Assembly (NCBI GenBank): GCA_964630305.1
Contig: CAZVTR010000001.1
Coordinates: 62,001 to 126,000, forward strand
Reading direction: 5' to 3'
From: JAKPPT01 sp964630305
Lineage (GTDB): Bacteria > Spirochaetota > Spirochaetia > Treponematales > UBA12059
Length of the DNA: 64,000 bases
A program made the translations under genes and the position numbers. Below, one piece after another: positions 52,839 to 61,390 of the stretch. The notes below the pieces were generated by a model, which was given only the letters and a program-made list of their open reading frames with translations, searched no databases and was not told where the DNA came from. The stretch's first letter is position 1. Every line of letters begins with the position of its first letter.

Positions 52839-54932
52839 ATGGCTGATGTAGCAGCACGATTGAGAAAAAATTTTATAGCAAATTTCCCTGAATATGCTGT
52901 AGCAATAGCAGTAGTGGTAGTTATTTTTATGCTCATTCTCCCGCTGCCGACTGTACTGCTTGATTTGCTCATGGCTATCAATATTACGCTTGCACTGTTG
53001 ATTCTGTTAATAACATTATACTTAAAACGTGCTATTGATTTTTCAGTATATCCAACAATTTTGCTTGTTAGCACCATTTTCGGTTTAGCTTTAAATATCT
53101 CTTCTACGCGGCTTATACTCTCTCAGGGAACAAAATTTGACGGCCGTATTGTAAAAACCTTTGCTTCCTTTGTTGTAGGAGCAGAAGGTGCAAATGGAAT
53201 TGTCGTTGGCTTTATCATGTTTATCATTTTAATTGCTGTACAGGCAATTGTGATAACTAAAGGCTCAACCCGCACATCAGAAGTCGCAGCACGGTTTGTG
53301 CTTGATGGACTTCCCGCAAAACAGATGAGCATTGATGCCGAACTCAATTCTGGTCTTATTACAGAAGAAGAAGCAAAACGAAAAAAACGCGATCTTCAGC
53401 GCGAAGTCGATTTTTATGGACAGATGGATGGTGCCAGCAAGTTTATTTCTGGTAACGTGGTAGTTGGGATTTTAATCAGTGTCATTAATCTTATTGGCGG
53501 TTTTATTGTTGGAATGGTTATTCATAGAGAACCCTTTTCAACTGCCCTAAGCACATATGCATCACTTACCATTGGTGACGGACTTGTATCCCAGTTACCG
53601 GCGCTGCTCATTTCAACATCAACGGGTATTATTATTACGCGTGCAAATGCAGAAGGCACTTTTGGCACTCAGGTATCTGCAGAATTTTCACAAAATAGCA
53701 GAATATACATTATTGCTGCCTTTGTAATGGGCGGCATGAGTCTAATTCCGGGTTTCCCATTTTATGTACTCCTGCCGCTTGCTGGGCTTCTTGGATGGCT
53801 AGGTCTGCGATTATCAAGAAAAGAGACACAAGCTCAAGCGCTGTCACAGAGTAAAGAACATGAAAAGACATCGGCAAAACCAGAAGCACAAACTGAACAA
53901 CCGGGGCTTGCACCGCTCGATCCGATTAGCCTTGAACTCGGTTATGGGCTCATTCCGCTTGTTGATAAAGAAAAAGGAGCAGAACTCTTAGAGCGCATTA
54001 CACGAATACGAAGAGAGAGCGCTCTCGATATGGGTATAGTTGTGCCTCGCATACGCATAGTTGATAATATGCGGCTCGAGCCATCTGAATATTGTTTTAA
54101 GATTAAAGGAGTAGAGGTAGGCCGCGGTACTATTAGACTTGGGCTCTACATGGCAATCAATCCTGGTTCGGTGCAAGAAGAACTCTCTGGAGAGAAAACC
54201 AAAGATCCTGCTTTTGGTCTTCCTGCACTTTGGATTACTGAGGATATGCGTGACAAAGCAGAACGGAGCGGATATACGGTTGTAGATCCTCCCAGTATTA
54301 TAGCAACCCATTTGACCGAAATCATTAAAAAACATGCTGCTGCAATTCTTGGAAGACAAGAGGTTCAGGGCATGCTTGATTCTCTCAAGAAAGATTATCC
54401 AGCGGTTATTGAGGATGTTCAAAAGCTCTTGAGTCTTGGTGAAATCCAAAAAGTATTGCAGGGATTGCTCCGTGAACAAGTATCAATACGGAATCTTGTG
54501 AGCATATTTGAGACATTAGCAGATTATGCTCCAATTACGAAAGATATAGGATTCCTCATCGAAAAAAGCAGGCAAGCTTTAGGCCGACAGATTTGTCTGC
54601 AGTATGCGGATCAAGATAAAGTGCTCCATGTTTTAACCATCGATCCTGCTCTCGAGCAAAAAATCATTGATGCTCGTGTTGATACACCTATGGGAGCAAT
54701 AGCAGCTTTAGAGCCAGGTGTCCAGCGAAAATGGATACGGGCACTAACACAAGCAGTGCAGGCTGTGCAGAAACAGGGGTATTTCCCGGTATTGCTGTGT
54801 TCTGAGGCAGCACGAGCGCTTGTAAAATCAAGTTCAGAACGCGAGATACCGGATCTTGTAGTCATGTCGGTACCTGAAATTGTATCAGATGTTCAGGTAG
54901 AATCCATTGGTGAAATACGGATAGAGGAGTAA
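52839..54932 (+). CDS. flhA: Flagellar biosynthesis protein FlhA
   Basis: FlhA is the largest export-gate protein; its cytosolic ring binds chaperone-cargo complexes. The 697-residue protein has about eight N-terminal helices (up to about 325), with the FHIPEP segment VARFVLDGLPAKQMSIDAEL, and a C-terminal cytosolic domain (about 350-697). A Gln/Glu/Ala-rich linker lies near 340-365. A GGAACGGAG site is upstream of ATG 52839. It ends two bases from flhF. Confidence 0.96.
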   Translation: MADVAARLRKNFIANFPEYAVAIAVVVVIFMLILPLPTVLLDLLMAINITLALLILLITLYLKRAIDFSVYPTILLVSTIFGLALNISSTRLILSQGTKFDGRIVKTFASFVVGAEGANGIVVGFIMFIILIAVQAIVITKGSTRTSEVAARFVLDGLPAKQMSIDAELNSGLITEEEAKRKKRDLQREVDFYGQMDGASKFISGNVVVGILISVINLIGGFIVGMVIHREPFSTALSTYASLTIGDGLVSQLPALLISTSTGIIITRANAEGTFGTQVSAEFSQNSRIYIIAAFVMGGMSLIPGFPFYVLLPLAGLLGWLGLRLSRKETQAQALSQSKEHEKTSAKPEAQTEQPGLAPLDPISLELGYGLIPLVDKEKGAELLERITRIRRESALDMGIVVPRIRIVDNMRLEPSEYCFKIKGVEVGRGTIRLGLYMAINPGSVQEELSGEKTKDPAFGLPALWITEDMRDKAERSGYTVVDPPSIIATHLTEIIKKHAAAILGRQEVQGMLDSLKKDYPAVIEDVQKLLSLGEIQKVLQGLLREQVSIRNLVSIFETLADYAPITKDIGFLIEKSRQALGRQICLQYADQDKVLHVLTIDPALEQKIIDARVDTPMGAIAALEPGVQRKWIRALTQAVQAVQKQGYFPVLLCSEAARALVKSSSEREIPDLVVMSVPEIVSDVQVESIGEIRIEE

Positions 54933-54934
54933 TC

Positions 54935-56107
54935 GTGCAGTACTATATTGAGCAAGGTGAGACACATCGCGAGGTTCTAGAAAAAATTCAAGCAAAATAT
55001 GGTGACGCGTATCAAATTCTTTCTCACCGTACCATACCCTATGGTGGTTTTCTGGGCTTTTTTAGGAAACAAGGTGTCGAGATTACGTACATTGTCAAAG
55101 AAGAACAACTCAAAAGCACACGACAAAATGAGATTCAGCAGGAAAAACAGCGCATTCTGGAACAGCTTAATCAAACTAAAGCGATTCAAGAAGTATTAGA
55201 AGAAATTCGCAGTTTAAAATCGGTGGTGCTCGAACAGCCTATACAGGAACAAAAGCATCCAACGCTGAAAAAAATTGAAGAGTTATTAGAACTTAATGAT
55301 TTTTCGCCGGCATTTATTGATACAATGCTTCAATGCATTAGAACAGCTTTTTCAATAGAAGATCTTAACAACTATGAAAAAGTAGAACATCAGGTAGTAG
55401 AGTGGATTGGCGACAGCATCATGCCGTATACTGCATCAAAAACCACAATAAAACCAAGAATTATAATTTTAGTTGGTCCAACTGGTGTTGGCAAAACAAC
55501 TACCATTGCAAAACTTGCGGCAATGTATAATTTAGGTCTTTTAGGACAGCAAGCTTGTAATATTCGCATGATAACAATAGATGGTGTAAGGGTTGGTGCG
55601 TTGCCACAGATTCAAAAATATGCGGATATTTTGGGTGTGCCTCTCGATTATACTACTACTACCTCACAGCTTAGAACAGCAATTGCGATGAATCATGAAA
55701 CAGATATTATTTTGATAGACACATTTGGAAAGAGTCCGCGAAATGCAGTGCATTTAGCAGAAATGAAAAAAATTCTTGAAGGTGCAGGAACAACTGCAGA
55801 GGTGTTTCTTACAATTTCAGCATCAACCAAAACTAAAGATCTTTTAGAAATATTCAGGCAGTATGAGCCTTTTAATTATCAGGCATTAATAATTACTAAA
55901 TTAGATGAGACTATGCATTACGGAAACATTCTTTCGGCATTAAACGAAATTAATAAACCAGTGGCCTGGATTACAAAAGGGCAAAAAGTTCCTAAAGACA
56001 TTGAGGTAATGCATCCTATGCAATTTTTGTTAAACCTCGAAGGTTTCACGGTCCAACGGCAAAAACTAGAAGAGAAATATGGCGTTTATACTCCTTGTGA
56101 GGAGTAA
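54935..56107 (+). CDS. flhF: Flagellar placement GTPase FlhF
   Basis: FlhF is an SRP-like GTPase that sets where and how many flagella form at the pole. The 390-residue protein has a coiled basic N-domain (about 1-110), the G1 loop GPTGVGKTTT (181-190), DGVRVGAL, IDTFGKSP and ITKLDET. It begins with GTG 54935 after GAGGAG. In treponemes it should work with FlhG to place the periplasmic flagella at the cell ends. It precedes flhG by 29 bases. Confidence 0.95.
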   Translation: MQYYIEQGETHREVLEKIQAKYGDAYQILSHRTIPYGGFLGFFRKQGVEITYIVKEEQLKSTRQNEIQQEKQRILEQLNQTKAIQEVLEEIRSLKSVVLEQPIQEQKHPTLKKIEELLELNDFSPAFIDTMLQCIRTAFSIEDLNNYEKVEHQVVEWIGDSIMPYTASKTTIKPRIIILVGPTGVGKTTTIAKLAAMYNLGLLGQQACNIRMITIDGVRVGALPQIQKYADILGVPLDYTTTTSQLRTAIAMNHETDIILIDTFGKSPRNAVHLAEMKKILEGAGTTAEVFLTISASTKTKDLLEIFRQYEPFNYQALIITKLDETMHYGNILSALNEINKPVAWITKGQKVPKDIEVMHPMQFLLNLEGFTVQRQKLEEKYGVYTPCEE

Positions 56108-56136
56108 AATATTTTTTTTGGAGAAAAGAGAAGTTC

Positions 56137-57006
56137 ATGGAAGATCAAGCACAGCAATTACGAGAGTTAGTTAGAAATCGGGCAGCTTCGGGTCCGTCTC
56201 CACTTAAAAAAACGAGAATTATTACTGTGGCTAGCGGCAAAGGCGGCGTGGGTAAAACAAATCTATCGGTAAATCTTGCCATAGCCTATGCTAAACTTGG
56301 CAAACGGGTAATTGTAATGGATGCGGATCTTGGACTTGCAAATGTCAATATTATGCTCAATATTATTCCAAAACATAATCTCTATCATGTCATACGCCGC
56401 CAGAAAACAATGCGGGAGATTCTTCTTGATACCGATTATGGAATACAAATTCTTGCTGGGGCTTCAGGGTTTTCAAAAATTGCAAATTTGACCGATGAAG
56501 AACGGCATAATTTTATCAATGAATTGTATACCCTTTCGAGTGCAGATATAATCATTATCGATACTAGCGCCGGTGTATCAAACAATGTGTTGTCGTTTAT
56601 CGCGGCAGCTGATGACGCCATCATTATTACCACTCCAGAACCAACTGCAATTACAGATGCATACGGAATTATCAAAATTATTGCAACAGAAGTAGAAAAT
56701 ATTAATTTTAGTTTAAAGCTCGTTGTCAATAGGGTAAAATCAGTTGCAGATGGAAGAAAAGTTGCAGAACGGATTATCAACATTTCTGGTCAGTTCCTGA
56801 ATATAAAAGTTGAGTATCTTGGCTGTATTTATGAAGATGCAACTGTTTCGACATCAGTGCTTAGGCAAAAGCCTTTTATGGTTGCAGATCCTAAATCAAA
56901 AGCGGCAGTATCAGTTCAGCATCTTGTCAGTAAAATTGAGAAAACTGATTTTAGCGATGAACCAGGTATTGCACGGCTTATTAAGAAGCTTTTTGGAAAT
57001 GAGTAA
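56137..57006 (+). CDS. flhG: MinD-like ATPase FlhG (YlxH)
   Basis: FlhG is a ParA/MinD-type ATPase that limits flagellar number and works with FlhF. The 289-residue protein has the deviant Walker A ASGKGGVGKTNLSVN, DADLGLANV and a C-terminal basic membrane-binding end (IARLIKKLFGNE). It lacks a long N-terminal extension. The usual flhF-flhG order is preserved. The next genes have their own candidate promoter. Confidence 0.94.
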   Translation: MEDQAQQLRELVRNRAASGPSPLKKTRIITVASGKGGVGKTNLSVNLAIAYAKLGKRVIVMDADLGLANVNIMLNIIPKHNLYHVIRRQKTMREILLDTDYGIQILAGASGFSKIANLTDEERHNFINELYTLSSADIIIIDTSAGVSNNVLSFIAAADDAIIITTPEPTAITDAYGIIKIIATEVENINFSLKLVVNRVKSVADGRKVAERIINISGQFLNIKVEYLGCIYEDATVSTSVLRQKPFMVADPKSKAAVSVQHLVSKIEKTDFSDEPGIARLIKKLFGNE

Positions 57007-57014
57007 TTTTATTC

Positions 57015-57042
57015 TTGACTATTCATACAGGAATACCATAAT
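57015..57042 (+). promoter_or_regulatory. Candidate sigma70 promoter before the fliA group
   Basis: TTGACT (57015-57020) and CATAAT (57037-57042) are 16 bases apart. A start near 57049 would precede the GTG at 57066, giving separate transcription of the unknown gene, fliA and the following genes. Confidence 0.6.
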
Positions 57043-57065
57043 CTGTAAGAAGTGAGGGTTAAATA

Positions 57066-57713
57066 GTGCAAAGGCCAGTGGGCAGCGACAGTAATGAAAG
57101 AACACTCTTGATAATTGCCGCATGTGCTGGGTTTTTGCTCTCTTTTTTTGTTGGAGTTTTTTCCGGTAATGCTTTTGGTGATATACTGTTTCGTGCATTG
57201 TTTTTCGCACTCGTATTTACCGGTATTATGTATGGAATTTTGTTTCTTTTGGCAAAATTGTTAGAAGATACTGCTGCTGAAAATGTTGAGCAGTATCCAG
57301 AGGGTACAGGAGAAACCGTAAATATTGTCCTTCCTGAAGAATCGCTCATGCCTCAAGAGACTTCGGCCCCTGTTGTTGACGATTCTGGAATTTCTGAGGA
57401 CTTAGAGAAAGAAATTGAACTTGTTAAAAACGAGCAGCTTGTACAGACAGGTACAGAGCGAGTACAGGTAAATCATGGACCGATTGCAAAGCCTCTCGTC
57501 ACGCAGGATGATCTCGATGTACTGCCGGATATTGACAGCATGAGTGATGTCTTTGCAGATATTGCAGAATCCGATGCTGACCATCAGGAGAATCCGCCAA
57601 TAAATTATTCCAGTACCACAGTACATACACCCGTTTATGATAAAGAAAGCCCTGAAATAATTGCAAGGGCTGTTCAAACTTTGTTACGACAAGATGGGAA
57701 GGGAAATAGTTAA
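57066..57713 (+). CDS. Membrane protein of unknown function next to fliA
   Basis: I do not recognise this 215-residue protein. It has a short cytosolic start, two membrane helices (about 13-33 and 38-62), then a long acidic cytosolic tail (Glu/Asp-rich, about 65-215) and no enzyme motif. It begins at GTG 57066 after GTGAGGG, and its stop overlaps the fliA start by one base, so it is translated with sigma28. Similar two-helix proteins occur between flhG and fliA in treponemes. The position suggests a role in flagellar or sigma control, which is inference. Confidence 0.8.
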   Translation: MQRPVGSDSNERTLLIIAACAGFLLSFFVGVFSGNAFGDILFRALFFALVFTGIMYGILFLLAKLLEDTAAENVEQYPEGTGETVNIVLPEESLMPQETSAPVVDDSGISEDLEKEIELVKNEQLVQTGTERVQVNHGPIAKPLVTQDDLDVLPDIDSMSDVFADIAESDADHQENPPINYSSTTVHTPVYDKESPEIIARAVQTLLRQDGKGNS

Positions 57714-58501
57714 TGATTATCAGTGAACAACAACAAAAAACAGAAGATGAACTCTGGGTTGAATATAAAAAAACTCATGATACAAGACTTCGTGACCATT
57801 TTATAAAACAATATGCTCCGCTTGTAAAATATGTAGCTGGTAAGTTAGCTACCAATATGCCCCAATCTGTTGATTTTGATGATTTAATAAGTTTTGGCGT
57901 TTTTGGTCTTATTGATGCAATTGAAAAGTTCGATCCGGATAAGCATGTTAAATTCAAGACATATGCAGTAACTCGCATCCGCGGTGCAATTTTTGATGAA
58001 TTAAGAAACCTTGATTGGATTCCACGCTCAATCCGTCAGAAAAGCAGAGAGCTTGAAGATGCAATTGCACAGCTTGAGACCCGTCTTGGCCGATCTGCAA
58101 CTGATTCAGAAATCGCTCGAGCAATGGGAATATCAGAAGAAGAACTGGCACATATACTCTACAAAGTTTCCAATACTTCAATACTCTCGCTCAATGATGT
58201 TTGGTATACCAAAGATGAAAATGAAAAAATGTCTATTGCCGATAGTATTGAAAGTCCTCAGAGTCAAAATCCCGATTCTGTAATGGAACGGGAAGAAATT
58301 AAAAAAGTAATAGTAAATGCTATTCAAGAATTGCCAGATAATGAAAAAAAGGTTCTCGTGCTGTATTATTACGAAAACCTGACACTCCGAGAAATAGGCA
58401 AAGTGCTCGACGTTACAGAATCCCGAGTCAGCCAGCTCCACACAAAGGCTATACTGAGACTCAGGGCAAAACTGACACATCTTAAAAAGGGCATATTGTA
58501 A
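57713..58501 (+). CDS. fliA: RNA polymerase sigma factor FliA/WhiG (sigma28)
   Basis: This is the flagellar sigma factor for late genes such as filament genes. The 262-residue protein has region 2 (DFDDLISFGVFGLIDAIEKF), region 3 (WIPRSIRQKSRELEDAI) and region 4 with a helix-turn-helix (LREIGKVLDVTESRVSQLH). Length and sequence fit the WhiG/FliA group. The coding region meets the FapA gene at the stop (TAATG), so they are coupled. No anti-sigma FlgM is seen in the window. Confidence 0.95.
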   Translation: MIISEQQQKTEDELWVEYKKTHDTRLRDHFIKQYAPLVKYVAGKLATNMPQSVDFDDLISFGVFGLIDAIEKFDPDKHVKFKTYAVTRIRGAIFDELRNLDWIPRSIRQKSRELEDAIAQLETRLGRSATDSEIARAMGISEEELAHILYKVSNTSILSLNDVWYTKDENEKMSIADSIESPQSQNPDSVMEREEIKKVIVNAIQELPDNEKKVLVLYYYENLTLREIGKVLDVTESRVSQLHTKAILRLRAKLTHLKKGIL

Positions 58502-60492
58502 TGGCTGGAAAGATAGGTCTTGAAGTTTTGCGTGAGCTCATGCGGCGTTACCTTGAGGAAGATGGCAGTAAACGATCTGTAGAAATTGAAGCACCGACAT
58601 TGGATGAAGCTCTTCAGAACGCAGCAATACAGCTTGATACGGTAGTAAGCAGACTTGAATACGATGTACTCCAAAAGGGGAAACCTGGTTTTGCAGGTTT
58701 TGGAAAAACACCATGGATAATTCGTGCATATGAGACAGGTTCTAAGAAACATATTGAACATGCTAAAAAAATTGAGTTTGAAACTGATACCGATTTTGCA
58801 ACGATAGCCGAAGAAGTTAAAATAATTGATAAAGATGGTCAGGTTTTTGTGCGACTTGCTCCAGAAGGTGCATTGCTAAAAGTTGTTCCGCCGCAAGGAA
58901 AAGGAAAGCATGTTACCGAAAAAATGGCTTTCGATAAGCTGCATGCCAGAGCAGTTAGACAGTATGATGAAAATCTTGTTAAGCAAGTTGTAAAAGATGA
59001 AACAGGGGAGTGGGTCCCCGTTGGTACCTTTGTGACTAACCCTGCTGCTGACAGCTACTTATCCGTTGATATGCAGCCAAATGAAATGGAAGCATATGTA
59101 ATTATATATCCGCCTCAACCGGGCGGTTGTGATCTTTCAAAAGAAATAATCATGTCTTATTTAAAGAATAATAATATTGTATTTGGAATAAAAGAAGATG
59201 TACTGCAAGATCTTGAGAACGAAGCAGTATATAAGACTCCTGTGCTTGTTGCAGAAGGAACTAAACCGCAAAATGGTACCGATGCTAGTATTACCTTTTT
59301 CTTTGAGACTGATAAAACAAAATTAAAAATTGAAGAGAAAGATAATAGGGTTGATTATAAAGAATTGCAAATGCTACAAAATGTGATTGAAGGTCAGCCG
59401 CTTGCAAAGAAAAATCCTCCCACAAAAGGTATTCCAGGAAGAACAATTACTGGAAAATACTTAGCAGCCAAAGACGGTAAAGATATTCCGCTTCCTCTTG
59501 GTAAAAATGTGCGAGTCGCTGACGATGGACTTACCATACTTGCAGAGGTTAATGGTGAAGCTACCTATATCAGTGGCAAAATTAATGTAGAGACTATTAC
59601 TGTCATTAATGAAGATATAGACCTTAAAACTGGTAATAAATTTTTTCTGGGCACAATAATTGTCAATGGCAATGTAGCTGATGGTTTTAAAGTTGAAGCA
59701 ACAGGAAACATTGAAATAAAAGGAAATGTTGGAAGCGCTCTAATTAGTGCAGAAGGGGATGTGATAGTTCATCAGGGAATTATTGGTAAAGGAAGCGGCA
59801 CCGTAAAAGCAGGTAAAAGTGTCTGGGCAAAATTTGTTGAAAATGCAACTATTGAAGCAGGCGACAGCGTTGTTGTAACTCAAAACATTGTAAATTCAGA
59901 AATAAAAGCCAATCGAAAAATTATATGCGTAGCAGGTAAACATGCTGCTATAATGGGCGGCAGATATATTGCTTGTGAAGAAATTGTTGCAAAAACAATT
60001 GGTGCTCCCAGTGGAGGTTCTGAGACTATACTTCAAGTTGGGATTGATCCTCAGGCAAAAGAAAAAATAGATGCACATGAAATACGACTTAAACAATTAG
60101 AGAAAACTATCGAAGATTTAGATAAGAATATTAAAACATTAACAGACTTAAAACGGCAAAAAAAGGAACTCTCAGAAGACAAAGAAGCATTATTAAAAGA
60201 AATGCAGTATAAACGCGAAGAAATTGCAACTGAAGAACGCGAAATACGGAATGAGTATAATGAGCTAGTTAATTACTTAAATAGTTTAAAACTAAAGGGG
60301 AAAATCAGCTGCACTGGAAAAATTTATTCATCGGTTCGTATTCAGATAAAAGATGTAGAAGAAGAAATAAAACACGAAGACAAAGGTGTAACATATTACC
60401 TTGAAGGCGGAAGAATAAAACGAAAGAAGTATGAAGAAGAAGAGGATGAGCTATTAAAAAAGGGGCCGCCAGATGCCTATAAAACCCATTGA
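58501..60492 (+). CDS. FapA-family protein (DUF342) with Jag-N-like start
   Basis: The 663-residue protein has a Jag-N-like domain at the start (about 1-75, with PTLDEALQNAAIQLD and GKPGFAGFGKTPW), then a DUF342/FapA middle and right-handed beta-helix (about 380-500, many Gly/Val repeats such as GNIEIKGNVG), and a C-terminal coiled coil (about 525-600). No signal peptide is present. FapA-like proteins have been linked to flagella and polar proteins in Vibrio and Clostridia, but the function here is inference from position next to fliA. Confidence 0.85.
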   Translation: MAGKIGLEVLRELMRRYLEEDGSKRSVEIEAPTLDEALQNAAIQLDTVVSRLEYDVLQKGKPGFAGFGKTPWIIRAYETGSKKHIEHAKKIEFETDTDFATIAEEVKIIDKDGQVFVRLAPEGALLKVVPPQGKGKHVTEKMAFDKLHARAVRQYDENLVKQVVKDETGEWVPVGTFVTNPAADSYLSVDMQPNEMEAYVIIYPPQPGGCDLSKEIIMSYLKNNNIVFGIKEDVLQDLENEAVYKTPVLVAEGTKPQNGTDASITFFFETDKTKLKIEEKDNRVDYKELQMLQNVIEGQPLAKKNPPTKGIPGRTITGKYLAAKDGKDIPLPLGKNVRVADDGLTILAEVNGEATYISGKINVETITVINEDIDLKTGNKFFLGTIIVNGNVADGFKVEATGNIEIKGNVGSALISAEGDVIVHQGIIGKGSGTVKAGKSVWAKFVENATIEAGDSVVVTQNIVNSEIKANRKIICVAGKHAAIMGGRYIACEEIVAKTIGAPSGGSETILQVGIDPQAKEKIDAHEIRLKQLEKTIEDLDKNIKTLTDLKRQKKELSEDKEALLKEMQYKREEIATEEREIRNEYNELVNYLNSLKLKGKISCTGKIYSSVRIQIKDVEEEIKHEDKGVTYYLEGGRIKRKKYEEEEDELLKKGPPDAYKTH

Positions 60493-60814
60493 TCTTCAAG
60501 CTATGTATACGCAGCTCACGCAAGTTGGAAAAAATGAGGCACTTGCTAAGAGTACCGGTATAGTGCATGCTGAGCTTCAGCGAGAAATAGTTTCAAAAAA
60601 AAATGAAGAAAAAGCTAATGAGGTACATCTGCCTGAAGATGATATTGAAAACAATGCGGCAATAAAAATTGATGAACATACAGAAAGTGATAAAGGTTCG
60701 CATGAACAGAAACAAAAAAAAGAAAAAGAACAAGAGACATCTGAACCGGAAAAAAACAAACTAGATATAGCAGATGATCCTGATATAGGAAAAAATATAG
60801 ATTTATTAGGATAA
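60473..60814 (+). CDS. Small charged protein of unknown function
   Basis: A 113-residue protein with a short helical N-terminus (MPIKPIDLQAMYTQLTQVGK) and a strongly charged, Lys/Glu-rich, probably disordered remainder. It has no signal or membrane helix. It overlaps the FapA gene by 20 bases and is two bases from the next gene, so it is expressed with them. The N-terminus is the only part likely to fold. I do not recognise it, though small proteins of this kind occur at this place in treponemes. Confidence 0.65.
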   Translation: MPIKPIDLQAMYTQLTQVGKNEALAKSTGIVHAELQREIVSKKNEEKANEVHLPEDDIENNAAIKIDEHTESDKGSHEQKQKKEKEQETSEPEKNKLDIADDPDIGKNIDLLG

Positions 60815-60816
60815 TT

Positions 60817-61389
60817 ATGAGCATAACAATTTTTACAGTGTTACAAATATTATTGTTTATTTTTATATATCTGTATTTGCGCTATATTAAGAAAACACTC
60901 TCTCAGCACGAAACTGCAAAAATACGAGAAGAGCTGAATTTATTATTAATTGAATTAAATCAAACAGCTGATAGAAATATTACTTTAATAGAAGATAGAA
61001 TTTCTACTTTAAAAAAGCTAGTAGAAGAAGCGGATAAAAGGATTCGTGTTCTCAATCAGGAAACATCAAGAAAAGTCGTTGAATCTACCATTTATAATCG
61101 ACTGGGTAAATTACGAGATGAAGCTTCTGCTAAACCAAATATTCAAACAAGTGAACCGCAAGTAAATCATGATCGAATAGATAATACTGACGGTACAGCT
61201 CCTGATAGAGAATCAGAAACAAGAGAAACAATACCTTTTATAAAATTAAGTCATCAAAATGTAACTAAAAATGAAATAAAAGAAAAAGTCATCAATTTAT
61301 ATAAACAAGGAATGGATAAAGAACTCATTGCAAATCGATTAGGAATATCATTATCGGAAGTTGAATTGGTTATTGACCTCTATCAATAA
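60817..61389 (+). CDS. SwrB/DUF6115-like protein
   Basis: The 190-residue protein has one N-terminal membrane helix (about 5-25), a coiled coil (about 30-95), a polar linker and a C-terminal helix-turn-helix-like segment (KVINLYKQGMDKELIANRLG then ISLSEVELVIDL). The same layout is found in SwrB of Bacillus subtilis, encoded directly after sigD at the end of the fla/che operon. SwrB promotes maturation of the flagellar basal body. The similarity of layout and gene order is strong, but sequence identity has not been measured. It ends one base from the convergent gene. Confidence 0.75.
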   Translation: MSITIFTVLQILLFIFIYLYLRYIKKTLSQHETAKIREELNLLLIELNQTADRNITLIEDRISTLKKLVEEADKRIRVLNQETSRKVVESTIYNRLGKLRDEASAKPNIQTSEPQVNHDRIDNTDGTAPDRESETRETIPFIKLSHQNVTKNEIKEKVINLYKQGMDKELIANRLGISLSEVELVIDLYQ

Positions 61390-61390
61390 G

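Noticed and set aside
58238..58245. GCCGATAG inside fliA as sigma28 promoter for fapA-like gene
   Set aside because: It encodes part of the protein, has no TAAA at the proper distance and occurs by chance at this frequency.
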